Below, one piece after another: positions 18,593-26,418 of a stretch of 64,000 bases of DNA. Under the pieces are notes generated by a model. It made no database searches. It was given only the letters and a program-made list of their open reading frames with translations, and was not told the DNA's origin. This stretch comes from Pseudomonas sp. CCI4.2 (GTDB lineage Bacteria > Pseudomonadota > Gammaproteobacteria > Pseudomonadales > Pseudomonadaceae): contig NZ_CP133781.1 in NCBI RefSeq assembly GCF_034350045.1, positions 4,388,501 to 4,452,500 of the forward strand, read 5' to 3'. How positions within the stretch are numbered: the stretch's first letter is position 1; every line of letters begins with the position of its first letter. Both the position numbers and the translations under genes were made by a program.

Positions 18593-18621
18593 AACCCGGC
18601 CCGCAAATAATGGGCCGGGTT
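18593..18621. terminator. Bidirectional terminator between galE and the methyltransferase
   Basis: AACCCGGCCC (18593-18602) pairs perfectly with GGGCCGGGTT (18612-18621) around a nine-base loop, between two convergent genes. The stem is strong; the following T-tract is weak on both sides. Confidence 0.75.
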
Positions 18622-18632
18622 AACCCACTCCA

Positions 18633-19586
18633 TCAACCCTGCCGCGTCACAGTCAGGGCCACCGCTGCGATTCGGTCGACGTTCTCATAACCTTGGGTCG
18701 CCAGTTCCTCACCGAAGACGTCTGGGTCCAGTTCACGGTAGGTCCAGGTGTAATCCGGCTGGTCCAATTGATCTTTCAAAGCCGCGATAAACGGATCGTT
18801 ACCGTCAACCATGGCGACCCCGGTGTACAGCAGCAGCGAGCCGCCCACCGATAGCCTTGGCAGGGCTTCTTCTACGATACGCCGTGATAATTCAGCCCCC
18901 AGATCACCCCCGCCGTGACGGTAGGCGCGCTGGCCGGGGTCTTTCATGTAGGGCGGATTCGCGACGATGAGGTCGAAGGTGCCAATGACGTCTCGCAGCA
19001 CATTGCTGTGCTGACACGATACGTTGCTGACCCCGGCCAGCGCGGCGTTGACCGAGGTCATGCGTAGGGCCATGGGGTTGATGTCCGTCGCCAACACTTG
19101 CGCTTCGCGCCGGGCTTTGGCAACGAGAATGGCGCCGGCGCCAGAGCCACAACCAATGTCGATCACGTGGTTGATGTCGTGGAAGCTACTTTGCAGATAG
19201 GCTTCGATCACTTGGGCAAATCGATAGGTGTCGGGACCAAAAAAAACCGCGTCGTTGGCGGTGGTTGGAAAGCCGGAGTGGACCAACAGCAAATCACCCA
19301 GGCTCGACCAGCGAACCTTGCTCAGCATTCCCTTAGGCCTCTCCTCGATAACGCCTGCTTGGCGCATCTGCTCCAGTTCGTCGGCGGACATCAGCGATGG
19401 CGTAAAGAGTCGGCTCCAACCAAACACATCGCGCAAGGTGGTCGCGGTTTTCGAAGCCGCACGCTCATTGACCCGACGGTGTGTCAGCGGCGTCACCGTG
19501 GTGAAGTGGTATCCATCCGCCTGAAGACGACGCCCCAGTTGCAACAGCGCGGTATCTGCGGCCAATTGTTGGTCATCGGCTTGCAT
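18633..19586 (-). CDS. Class I SAM-dependent methyltransferase (PrmC/RlmG-like)
   Basis: A 317-residue protein. Its C-terminal domain has the SAM-binding motif VIDIGCGSGAGAILVAKA near residue 145, the acidic ATDINPMALRMT loop and the NPPY motif (LIVANPPYMKDPGQ) of N-methyltransferases acting on amide or base nitrogen. The N-terminal 130 residues form a separate domain. It lies 21 bp after the haem-oxygenase-like gene, so the two are probably co-transcribed. Substrate unknown: protein glutamine, rRNA guanine or a small molecule made by the partner enzyme are all possible. Confidence 0.85.
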   Translation of the reverse strand: MQADDQQLAADTALLQLGRRLQADGYHFTTVTPLTHRRVNERAASKTATTLRDVFGWSRLFTPSLMSADELEQMRQAGVIEERPKGMLSKVRWSSLGDLLLVHSGFPTTANDAVFFGPDTYRFAQVIEAYLQSSFHDINHVIDIGCGSGAGAILVAKARREAQVLATDINPMALRMTSVNAALAGVSNVSCQHSNVLRDVIGTFDLIVANPPYMKDPGQRAYRHGGGDLGAELSRRIVEEALPRLSVGGSLLLYTGVAMVDGNDPFIAALKDQLDQPDYTWTYRELDPDVFGEELATQGYENVDRIAAVALTVTRQG

Positions 19587-19607
19587 GTCATCTCCCTCTT
19601 TTAAACC

Positions 19608-21044
19608 CTATTGCCCGATAAATTCAGAAAACAGCCGAGTCGCTAACAGTCCAGCAGGGGTCGAATGCCGACCCGGTGACATGCGTTCGATGAGGTACAA
19701 AATCTGATGCTGCTGACTCATGGTTTGCAGTTCGGTGCGAAGGCGGTCCATGTCGATGTCGACTGTCTTGGCCGGCAGGCTGACCAGTGATTCACGCTCG
19801 GGTGATGGTTCGCTGGGAGTAAAACGAGACCGCACATTGGCGGTATTTACAGGGCGCGCACGGGGTTGGAATTGAGCCTGTTCTGGGCGCCAATCGCCTG
19901 AAATCCAATCTCGCAGCAATTGTTTTTCATAGGGGCTGAACACCCCAAACATGGACGCGCCAGGGCCGTCGATCAGTTGCCAAAAGCGGCTGAGTTGCGG
20001 GTCTTGATGGCGCTTGATCCAGCCTTTGTTTTCTAGCGCAGCCAGGAATTCCGGGATTTTTCCTGACAACTGCAACCATTGGTTAACCGTCCGACCTTCG
20101 AACTTGCAGTAGTCGGAATGCATCTGCTGACCAAAGCCGCGCTTGCGCTCCAGCATCTGAATCACTTCATGTTCGAGGTCGAAGGACGCAATCACTGCGG
20201 TCGTATTCACACCCAGGTTGTTAAGCCGATAGCCCAACGCAATCCGTTGGTAAAAATCAGAGGGGTTACTGTCGACCGGCATTAACTGCGATACCGAGTG
20301 CGCCGCCCTGCGCGCATGTCCGGAACTGGCGTTGTCAATGGTCACGTGCAGCGTGAAGTAATAAGGATCGATGCCCAATTCGCTGAGTTCATAAGCGGTA
20401 ATCAGCAGGTGCAAAGGCAGCTGTTCGTAGCCAAGATTAAAGCCGATCACTTCCGGCAAAAAGTGCCGAACGTTATAGCCCAGCGCAAGTTGCAAGGCGC
20501 CCTGAAGATAGAGCTGGTCGTGCATTTCGATTGAAGCTTCGCAGCCCTGTTCGGCGAGCAATTTGCGGTAGATAACCACATGATTCTGCGCAGGATCACC
20601 GTCGCCCAACTCTTCGAGGTAGGTACGCACCAGCCCGTCAAAACGGTAGTCGTCCCAATGCCGCAATACCCCGTACAACCAAGCGCCGTCCACCGCTTTG
20701 CTCGGTGCAACGCATTGCAGGAAATACAGCGCATGCGCCCTGTTGGTGAAGTAGCGACGACTGCCACCATTTCGTCGTGTTTTCAAGTACTCCGCGTACT
20801 GCTCACCCACCTGAGCGGCGTTGGTTTCAATCCAGGCTTCCAATGCCGATGGGCTATCAGGAAGGTCACAAGGCTGCTCACCTACCGCCGCCAACTGCTG
20901 GTGCAAAAACTCCCGGGCGTCGCTGATTGCCTCCGCACTCGGCGTCTGCATCAGTGCGTCGTACAGCCGTTTTGTATCTTCTTCGCCGTGGGCCGGGTAT
21001 ACGGCGGAAACAGCGTGCAAGGCAGGGATTCGAAAGGTATTCAT
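19608..21044 (-). CDS. Iron-containing redox enzyme family protein (haem-oxygenase-like fold, HDO superfamily)
   Basis: About 478 residues from the ATG at 21044, which has GGAG five bases upstream. The central part (residues about 150-330) is haem-oxygenase-like with PLHLLITAYELSELGIDPYYF and FTLHVTIDNASSGHARRA, the latter giving the D…H metal ligands typical of this superfamily. The C-terminal 100 residues are Pro/Arg/Glu-rich and probably poorly ordered. Known relatives are non-haem iron or diiron oxygenases of small-molecule pathways. It is followed by a methyltransferase in the same unit. Reaction and substrate unknown. Confidence 0.8.
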   Translation of the reverse strand: MNTFRIPALHAVSAVYPAHGEEDTKRLYDALMQTPSAEAISDAREFLHQQLAAVGEQPCDLPDSPSALEAWIETNAAQVGEQYAEYLKTRRNGGSRRYFTNRAHALYFLQCVAPSKAVDGAWLYGVLRHWDDYRFDGLVRTYLEELGDGDPAQNHVVIYRKLLAEQGCEASIEMHDQLYLQGALQLALGYNVRHFLPEVIGFNLGYEQLPLHLLITAYELSELGIDPYYFTLHVTIDNASSGHARRAAHSVSQLMPVDSNPSDFYQRIALGYRLNNLGVNTTAVIASFDLEHEVIQMLERKRGFGQQMHSDYCKFEGRTVNQWLQLSGKIPEFLAALENKGWIKRHQDPQLSRFWQLIDGPGASMFGVFSPYEKQLLRDWISGDWRPEQAQFQPRARPVNTANVRSRFTPSEPSPERESLVSLPAKTVDIDMDRLRTELQTMSQQHQILYLIERMSPGRHSTPAGLLATRLFSEFIGQ

Positions 21045-21449
21045 GGCCACTCCAAGCAAAAGACGGGGGCCTTTTCGGCGCCTCCAGTCAGACCGTGTTT
21101 GGCCTGCGCATATACAACGGAGCCATGGCCGCTGCAAAGATTCATTGAATTTGAAATAAGGCGGACAGGTGGGAGATGCTTACCGACAACCATGGGAGCC
21201 AACTGGTTGGCGGAGCGGCGTAACCTGTACGCCGAGTAAAGCTCTCGCCAACACGTTGGCTCCTACAGATCGGGTCATTCACCAGCAGGGGATTTCGGTG
21301 TTAGCGGGGGTGAGAGTTGTAAGCTTTTTCCGAGGTTCTTGTAAGGTTGTACAGCTTGGCTTGTAGGGCGTCTCTCCATTTTTTCGGCGATATTTTACTT
21401 CGGTTTTGTGGCTGGTAGGGTGGCGAAATTCTAGCCAGGAGCCAGCGCC
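21045..21449. other. Divergent intergenic region with a palindromic repeat
   Basis: A 405-bp gap between divergent genes. It holds the palindrome GCCAAC-AC-GTTGGC followed by TCCTACAG (21247-21268), a Pseudomonas repeat unit also present near 7789. The remainder is AT-richer and should contain both promoters. No gene is supported. Confidence 0.55.
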
Positions 21450-22610
21450 ATGACCCAGTGTTTCAAAGACCACGAATGCGACACGCAGCTGTTGAACCAA
21501 CCCACCAAACCGATCGAAGAGTGCGAGACGCACAGGATCGAGTTGTACGGGGTCATGCAGGACGTTGTTGACGTGCCGTTTTTGACTTGCTCGGGAATCT
21601 GGCGAGTCTTCCAGCGCGAAGCCGAAGAAATCGTCGCCCCCGGCGGCGTCCTGATCGCCGACCCCATCGAACGCAACCGCGTAATCAACGCCGCCTATGC
21701 CCGGTTGTGGCTGCACGACAACCGCTTTCAGTGGGCCGGGCTGGCAGCCTTTGCCTCCAAGCAAGTCGGTTGCGGGTTGTTGCATGCCGCGAGTATGACT
21801 GAGGTTATCCAGGCTGAGCGCGACGCCAGGCAGCGCTTGATCGACTCCAATGCGGCATCGAATCCCGGCTTCCTCGGGGCTCATATCTTCAATGATACGG
21901 ATCAGCAGGCGCTGGACGATTACCGAGCCGCCCGCAGCAATAATCCCGTTCCTCTAAGCGACCTTGCTTTGGGCCCGGAACCCTCATCCTTGATGCAGCA
22001 ACAGTTCCAGCACGTCTACGAAATGATGGCGCTGGGCAACACCACGTTGTTTCTGGATATCTTCCCGTTGCATGCGTTTTACAAAAAGCGTGGGATTGAA
22101 GAGTTAAAAACTTGTCTTGAAAAGCGGGCGGGTATTTCCGGTCATCCGAAGTTTCCGGTGTTGTGGCCGGTGGAGAAGGAAAAGCTCGAGTTTGGTGTAC
22201 GGTATCCAGAAATCCTGCAGGCCTTCGAGGCGATAGAGGGGGGAGATATTGCCGAGAGCGTGAGGCAATTGGCGAAACATGAGCAACTCAATATCCTGCA
22301 ACCGACCATCTACCAAGACCCACAACTTAAACTGCTACTTCGCGGTAACCATGTCTCCTATGTCACCGGTTTTCCATCGGGTGTGGCTCAAGCGATTGAG
22401 TTGACCTTAGCGAGCCAATGCCAGCCCGTTGGGGATGGGCGCACCCTCGAATTCAGCAGCAACCCGTTTGCAGACTTGTCAGATTACGAGCAGCGCATAG
22501 CCTTCGTGATGCAAGCAGCAGCGCGTTTCAACGAGATGCTGGGCGACGAAAATCGTGCATTGTTGGAGCAGTCAATAAAAGATATCGCCAACGGGGCGGG
22601 TGTCCGATGA
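21450..22610 (+). CDS. Uncharacterised protein, possibly DUF2515-like
   Basis: A 386-residue soluble protein with no signal peptide. Seen: an N-terminal region with IERNRVINAAYARLWL and FQWAGLAAFASKQVGCGLLHAA, a central region with GNTTLFLDIFPLHAFYKKRGIEEL, and a C-terminal helical part. The pattern recalls a Pseudomonas family labelled DUF2515, recalled from memory and not verified. AGGAG lies nine bases before the ATG. The stop overlaps the ATG of a small membrane-anchored protein, so the two are translationally coupled. Such a layout is common for effector-immunity pairs, but no toxin motif is visible and function is not claimed. Confidence 0.7.
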   Translation: MTQCFKDHECDTQLLNQPTKPIEECETHRIELYGVMQDVVDVPFLTCSGIWRVFQREAEEIVAPGGVLIADPIERNRVINAAYARLWLHDNRFQWAGLAAFASKQVGCGLLHAASMTEVIQAERDARQRLIDSNAASNPGFLGAHIFNDTDQQALDDYRAARSNNPVPLSDLALGPEPSSLMQQQFQHVYEMMALGNTTLFLDIFPLHAFYKKRGIEELKTCLEKRAGISGHPKFPVLWPVEKEKLEFGVRYPEILQAFEAIEGGDIAESVRQLAKHEQLNILQPTIYQDPQLKLLLRGNHVSYVTGFPSGVAQAIELTLASQCQPVGDGRTLEFSSNPFADLSDYEQRIAFVMQAAARFNEMLGDENRALLEQSIKDIANGAGVR

Positions 22611-23190
22611 AGCGGCGATATTGGTTCTGCTTGGCACTGCTAACGGTATGGGGTGCCGATGTTGCGCGGTCGTGGTACGAACGGGAGATCGTCGTTGAGA
22701 TCGGTGGAACTTACGAGCACATGCGACAACAGTCATCAGCCCGCTTTAGTCCACCTTACCCAGACGGGGGCATATCGTGGGGCGGGGCAAAGTCCAACGC
22801 ACGATTACGGTTCGTCGACCCGCAATATGGGTTTATCACCCCCATTGGCACCCACTTCACTATGGGATTCAGAGGCAACATCATTGAGGACATTCGCATT
22901 TCTCCGCAGATCGAGCCCTTGTTACTCGAAGACGCCCTGAAGGTTGTTCTGGATCTACAAGAACAATGGCGTCGGGGTGGTTGGCTGGATAAAAAAAATT
23001 TCCGCCCTTCGCTGATACGCCGCAATGGCGTGCTCAGTTGCGCGACAAGGGAGGCACGACTGATTGGTATGCGGGCGACAAGTATCAGGCCATGCTCATA
23101 ATGCATCGCTTTAAGGACCGCAAACACCCGGAAGAAGAGCGCTATAAAATTATCCTGAGCGTTGCCAAACCTTGGACGCCTTACCCATGA
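22607..23190 (+). pseudogene. Membrane-anchored hypothetical protein interrupted by a frameshift at an A8 run
   Basis: Begins MKRRYWFCLALLTVWG, a single N-terminal anchor, with the ATG overlapping the upstream stop. The frame runs to LDKKN at the A8 tract (22991-22998), then enters a short nonsense tail stopping at 23101. Adding one A gives LDKKKFPPFADTPQWRAQL and continues through DWYAGDKYQAMLIM to SVAKPWTPYP with the stop at 23188-23190. This yields a coherent protein of about 194 residues. The end then overlaps the ATG of the next small frame. So the gene was intact recently or is intact in reality. Sequencing error, slippage variation and true decay cannot be told apart here. Function unknown; likely a partner of the preceding protein. 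Confidence 0.7.
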
Positions 23191-23267
23191 CTCGGCGTCG
23201 TTGGGCCTTACTTATCGTTGTGGCGCTATTGGCCGCCTATAGGTTTGGGTTCCCCGGAGAGCCTTAA
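23187..23267 (+). CDS. Possible 26-residue hydrophobic peptide
   Basis: A tiny frame starting at an ATGA overlap with the repaired upstream gene. It encodes MTRRRWALLIVVALLAAYRF and six more residues: a positively charged start followed by one membrane-spanning stretch. The overlap pattern continues the coupling of the two preceding genes. It ends inside the convergent Mop gene stop. Too short for certainty. Confidence 0.4.
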   Translation: MTRRRWALLIVVALLAAYRFGFPGEP

Positions 23268-23692
23268 GCTGGCACACCCAAAATGATGTGGGAAGCTTTG
23301 ATCACGGCGGTGGCGCTGACGCCTGGGACCAGACCGAGATCGACCACCGCTTGGCGGGTGACGATGGAGAAGACTTCGCTGCCGCCGTCCAGTTTAATCA
23401 CCACTTCGGCGTTCACCGCGCCGTCAGTGACGCTAGTGACTGTGCCTTCCAGGCAGTTACGGGCTGACAGGCGAATGTCGCTGGATTCAGTCATCAACAT
23501 CACCCACGGCGCTTTGATCAGCGCCACCGCCTCTTTGCCGACAGCGATGCCCAGACTTTTCAGACTTTCCATGGTGACCACGGCCACCAGTTGGTTGCCA
23601 CCCGGCAGCGCCAACACCACCTCGGCATTCACGGCACCTTCCTGTACCTGGCTGACGGTTCCTTTGAATACGTTACGTGCGCTGACTTTCAT
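23264..23692 (-). CDS. Di-Mop molybdate-binding protein (TOBE domains)
   Basis: A 142-residue protein made of two tandem Mop/TOBE domains of about 68 residues (ISARN-like SARNVFKGTVSQVQEGAVNAEV and SARNCLEGTVTSVTDGAVNAEV). This is the layout of cytosolic molbindins that store or buffer molybdate or tungstate. It lacks the DNA-binding domain of ModE and the ABC domain of ModC. No modABC genes are nearby. It converges on the preceding operon with a 4-bp overlap at TTAA. Confidence 0.92.
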   Translation of the reverse strand: MKVSARNVFKGTVSQVQEGAVNAEVVLALPGGNQLVAVVTMESLKSLGIAVGKEAVALIKAPWVMLMTESSDIRLSARNCLEGTVTSVTDGAVNAEVVIKLDGGSEVFSIVTRQAVVDLGLVPGVSATAVIKASHIILGVPA

Positions 23693-23761
23693 GATCGTAA
23701 ATCCTGCGAATTAACAGTGGGTGAATCGAACCATAGTGCGGCATTGACCTAATGCGCTGCG

Positions 23762-24424
23762 CTATACCAACAAGTCTTCGAAAAAGGCGCCGTAGGGTTT
23801 GCTCGGATGGGCGATCTGGATTTCCAGAATCCACAACCCGGCGCCGGGAGTGGTCTCAAAATCACCCAGGTTCCCGCCCCGATAAATGGCGTGGGGGAAG
23901 TCACTGACGCGATGCCCCTTGATGTCCAGATTCAACACCCACCCCATCTCGGTCGCCTGTTCCTGGGCGAATGTGTAGAGCTTCCGGCCCGCCGTTTGGT
24001 GAGTTGTCCAGTAGTGTTCGACACGCGTGAACAAGTCTTTTGCGGCGGCGGCACAGGCTGCCATTTCAGGGTCGCTGCCGGTGGTAAAGGTGTCGCCGGC
24101 ATCGCCTTCATGCCCTTGCCAGACCGCGCCCATGTCGACAAAAAAAATGTCGTCTTCGCCCAATACCGGATCACCTTCGGACGGCTGCTTGAATGTCTTC
24201 AAGGTGTTGGCACCAAAACGAATCAGCAGCGGGTGCCAGATGCGTTGGGTGTCCAGGTCGGCGAGAATTTTTTTGCTCAACTCCCGTGCTTCGGATTCGC
24301 GCATACCGGGTTTGATCGACAGGCCCATTTGCTCGATTGCCCGCCAAGTCATTTGCTGTGCGTGCTTCATGGACTCAATATCGTAGCGCTCGCCAACGGC
24401 TTCTTTTGCATTTATAGCGGTCAT
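23762..24424 (-). CDS. M24 family metallopeptidase (aminopeptidase-P/creatinase fold)
   Basis: A 220-residue single-domain pita-bread protein. Metal-ligand positions are visible: FVDMGAVWQGHEGDAGDTF near residue 95, IKGHRVSDFPHAIY near 170, the Glu in LWILEIQIAHP near 205 and a C-terminal FFEDLLV. It lacks the N-terminal domain of Xaa-Pro aminopeptidases. Probable cytosolic dipeptidase or C-N hydrolase; substrate not readable. The 200 bp upstream separates it from the divergent hydrolase and shows no clear operator. Confidence 0.83.
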   Translation of the reverse strand: MTAINAKEAVGERYDIESMKHAQQMTWRAIEQMGLSIKPGMRESEARELSKKILADLDTQRIWHPLLIRFGANTLKTFKQPSEGDPVLGEDDIFFVDMGAVWQGHEGDAGDTFTTGSDPEMAACAAAAKDLFTRVEHYWTTHQTAGRKLYTFAQEQATEMGWVLNLDIKGHRVSDFPHAIYRGGNLGDFETTPGAGLWILEIQIAHPSKPYGAFFEDLLV

Positions 24425-24630
24425 TCATTGCCTCCTGAAAAGGGCTGGCGTGACCAGCGACGAACCGACAAAACGCAACGCTAACGTATTTTTTATACAG
24501 TGAGCGGCTTATTTTCGGTGGGTCCACGCCCTTCAGGATGACGACAAACCAATGGCGTGAATCCACTCAGCTACGACCTCTTCACTCGACTACCCTCAAG
24601 GCACTTATGTCATAAGAAGGTTTGCCGCGT

Positions 24631-25413
24631 ATGCCCATGATCATTCGAACGTTGCGCACCTTAGTCCTGTTGGTCGTGGTAGTCGCCGTCCTCTACCTGT
24701 TGGCCTGTGGCCTATTGTTGGTGTTTCAGCGGTCGCTGATTTATTTCCCACAACCGCGCGCCATGGGCGGGATCGCTACGGTCATGGAGTTGCCGAGGCC
24801 CGACGCGACTATAAAGGTCTCTATCCGACCTCACACGGGTCCCAACGCAATGATTTATTTCGGTGGAAACGCCGAGGATGTTTCGCTGAACTTGCTGCCG
24901 TTTTCACAGGCATTCCCCGATCAAGCGCTGTATCTGATGCACTATCGAAGCTTTGGCGGCAGCACCGGTTCGCCATCCGAATCGACCATTATTGCGGACG
25001 CTGAAGCGTTGTTTGATACCGCATATAAGGAACACACCCATGTCACGGTGGTGGGTAGGAGTTTGGGCACCGGGGTGGCGATTCACGTGGCCAGCGAACG
25101 ACCCGCCGCGCGGCTGATATTGATCACGCCCTACAACAGCCTGCTGCACATCGCGATCAAGAGAATGCCGCTGTTCCCCGTCAAATGGCTGCTTCGAGAC
25201 ACCTTCGAGTCATGGCGCTACGCTCCGCTGATCAGCGTCCCAACGTTGTTTATTGCGGCGCAGGATGATCACGTTATTCCCCGGTCAAGCACTGAAGCAC
25301 TTTTGGCTCACTTCAAGCCCGGCGTCGCAACGATGACCGTTATCCCGGACAGCGGCCATAACACCCTTTCCGACAGTCCAGTGTATTTGGAACTGCTGGG
25401 AGATGGGTTGTAA
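24631..25413 (+). CDS. Membrane-anchored alpha/beta hydrolase
   Basis: A 260-residue protein with an N-terminal membrane anchor (LVLLVVVVAVLYLLACGLLLVF). An alpha/beta-hydrolase domain follows, with nucleophile Ser in VVGRSLGTGVA, acid Asp in AAQDDHVIP and His in DSGHNTL. The YFPQPR motif after the anchor is typical of the BEM46/YfhR group. The ATG at 24631 follows AAGAAGG; an upstream TTG at 24622 is less likely. The active site should face the periplasm. Substrate unknown; the next gene starts a separate iron-regulated operon. Confidence 0.88.
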   Translation: MPMIIRTLRTLVLLVVVVAVLYLLACGLLLVFQRSLIYFPQPRAMGGIATVMELPRPDATIKVSIRPHTGPNAMIYFGGNAEDVSLNLLPFSQAFPDQALYLMHYRSFGGSTGSPSESTIIADAEALFDTAYKEHTHVTVVGRSLGTGVAIHVASERPAARLILITPYNSLLHIAIKRMPLFPVKWLLRDTFESWRYAPLISVPTLFIAAQDDHVIPRSSTEALLAHFKPGVATMTVIPDSGHNTLSDSPVYLELLGDGL

Positions 25414-25582
25414 TTGGGCTACTTGATCAATTGGGAAAAGGAAAATTTCGCCTTAAAAAACACCTCGGTTACAAATAAAACTTCCGTTCGTTAGAGTAGT
25501 TTGCTCCCGCTACACCGGGGTCAAACGCTCTAAACAAGGGGTTAATAACGAGTAAAGTAAAATAAAAACTTTACAAACGAAT

Positions 25583-25601
25583 GATAACGATTACCATTAG
25601 C
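25583..25601 (+). promoter_or_regulatory. Fur box upstream of the siderophore operon
   Basis: GATAAC-GATTAC-C-ATTAGC matches the 19-bp Fur consensus (GATAAT-GATAAT-C-ATTATC) at 15 positions in the correct 6-6-1-6 register. It lies 30 bp before the first gene of the vibrioferrin-type operon, in an AT-rich promoter region. It predicts repression by Fe(II)-Fur in iron-replete cells. Confidence 0.85.
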
Positions 25602-25630
25602 GTCACATCAAGGTTCATGGAACGAGATCA

Positions 25631-26401
25631 GTGATTAGGACGTCACCTGTTTTTTCCCGTCTAAAACACGGCGAAAACATCTACGGATTACTAAATTCCG
25701 TACCCTCTCCCCTCCTGTGCGAAATGATCGCTTTTGCCGGCTATCACTTCGTCATTCTCGACATGGAACACCTGCTACGCAGCGAAGAAGATCTGATGCA
25801 TTGTTTGCGAGCCTGTGAAGCCGCGGGCATCTCGGCTTGGCTGCGCATTCCGGACATCGACACCAAACTGATAGGCCGTGCGCTGGATGCGGGCGTTGAA
25901 GCCATTGTGCTGCCTCGGGTTGAAAGTGCAGACGACGTGGCCCGTGCCCTCGATGCTGCGTATTTCCCACCACGGGGCAAACGCGGTATCAGCGGTGGGC
26001 GGATCACCGGTTTCGGGCGCATGCCGTTACCGGATTACGTTGACCTGGCCAACCAGCAAAGCCCCATCGTACCCATGATTGAATCAGTTGCCGGGCTGCG
26101 GGCACTGCCTGAAATTCTGGCACTGCCTGGCGTCGGCATGGTGCTGGAAGGCGCACTTGATCTAGCCCTCGACATGCAGGTAGGCCCGGAGCCTTTGCAC
26201 CCGGATGTTTGGCTGGCACTCCAGGCGATGGCCGATGCCTGCGCCGTCGCCGAAGTCCCCTTTTGCGCAAACCCGCGCACGCCCGAACAGCACGCCTTTT
26301 GGTGTAACCGGGGTATCCGCAGCTTTCTCGCCGGCGAAGACCGCGGCTTGCTGCATAACGCCCTGAAAGCGCGTCTGAGCAGTCTTCAATCCTCTAACTG
26401 A
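25631..26401 (+). CDS. SbnG-like citrate synthase (HpcH/HpaI aldolase family)
   Basis: A 256-residue TIM-barrel protein of the HpcH/HpaI aldolase family. Motifs FAGYHFVILDMEHLLR, DAGVEAIVLPRVESADD and GVGMVLEGALDL mark it. It resembles staphyloferrin B SbnG more than degradative HpaI enzymes, especially YGLLNSVPSPLLCEMIAFAGYHFV and the GISGGRITGFG segment. Known: SbnG makes citrate from oxaloacetate and acetyl-CoA for siderophore assembly, and achromobactin clusters hold a relative. A GTG start with GAG six bases upstream is used. It is first in the Fur-boxed operon, 17 bp before the receptor gene. Inferred role: dedicated citrate supply for vibrioferrin when iron limitation lowers TCA flux. 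Confidence 0.75.
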   Translation: MIRTSPVFSRLKHGENIYGLLNSVPSPLLCEMIAFAGYHFVILDMEHLLRSEEDLMHCLRACEAAGISAWLRIPDIDTKLIGRALDAGVEAIVLPRVESADDVARALDAAYFPPRGKRGISGGRITGFGRMPLPDYVDLANQQSPIVPMIESVAGLRALPEILALPGVGMVLEGALDLALDMQVGPEPLHPDVWLALQAMADACAVAEVPFCANPRTPEQHAFWCNRGIRSFLAGEDRGLLHNALKARLSSLQSSN

Positions 26402-26418
26402 GCCAGAACCAAGTCCCG

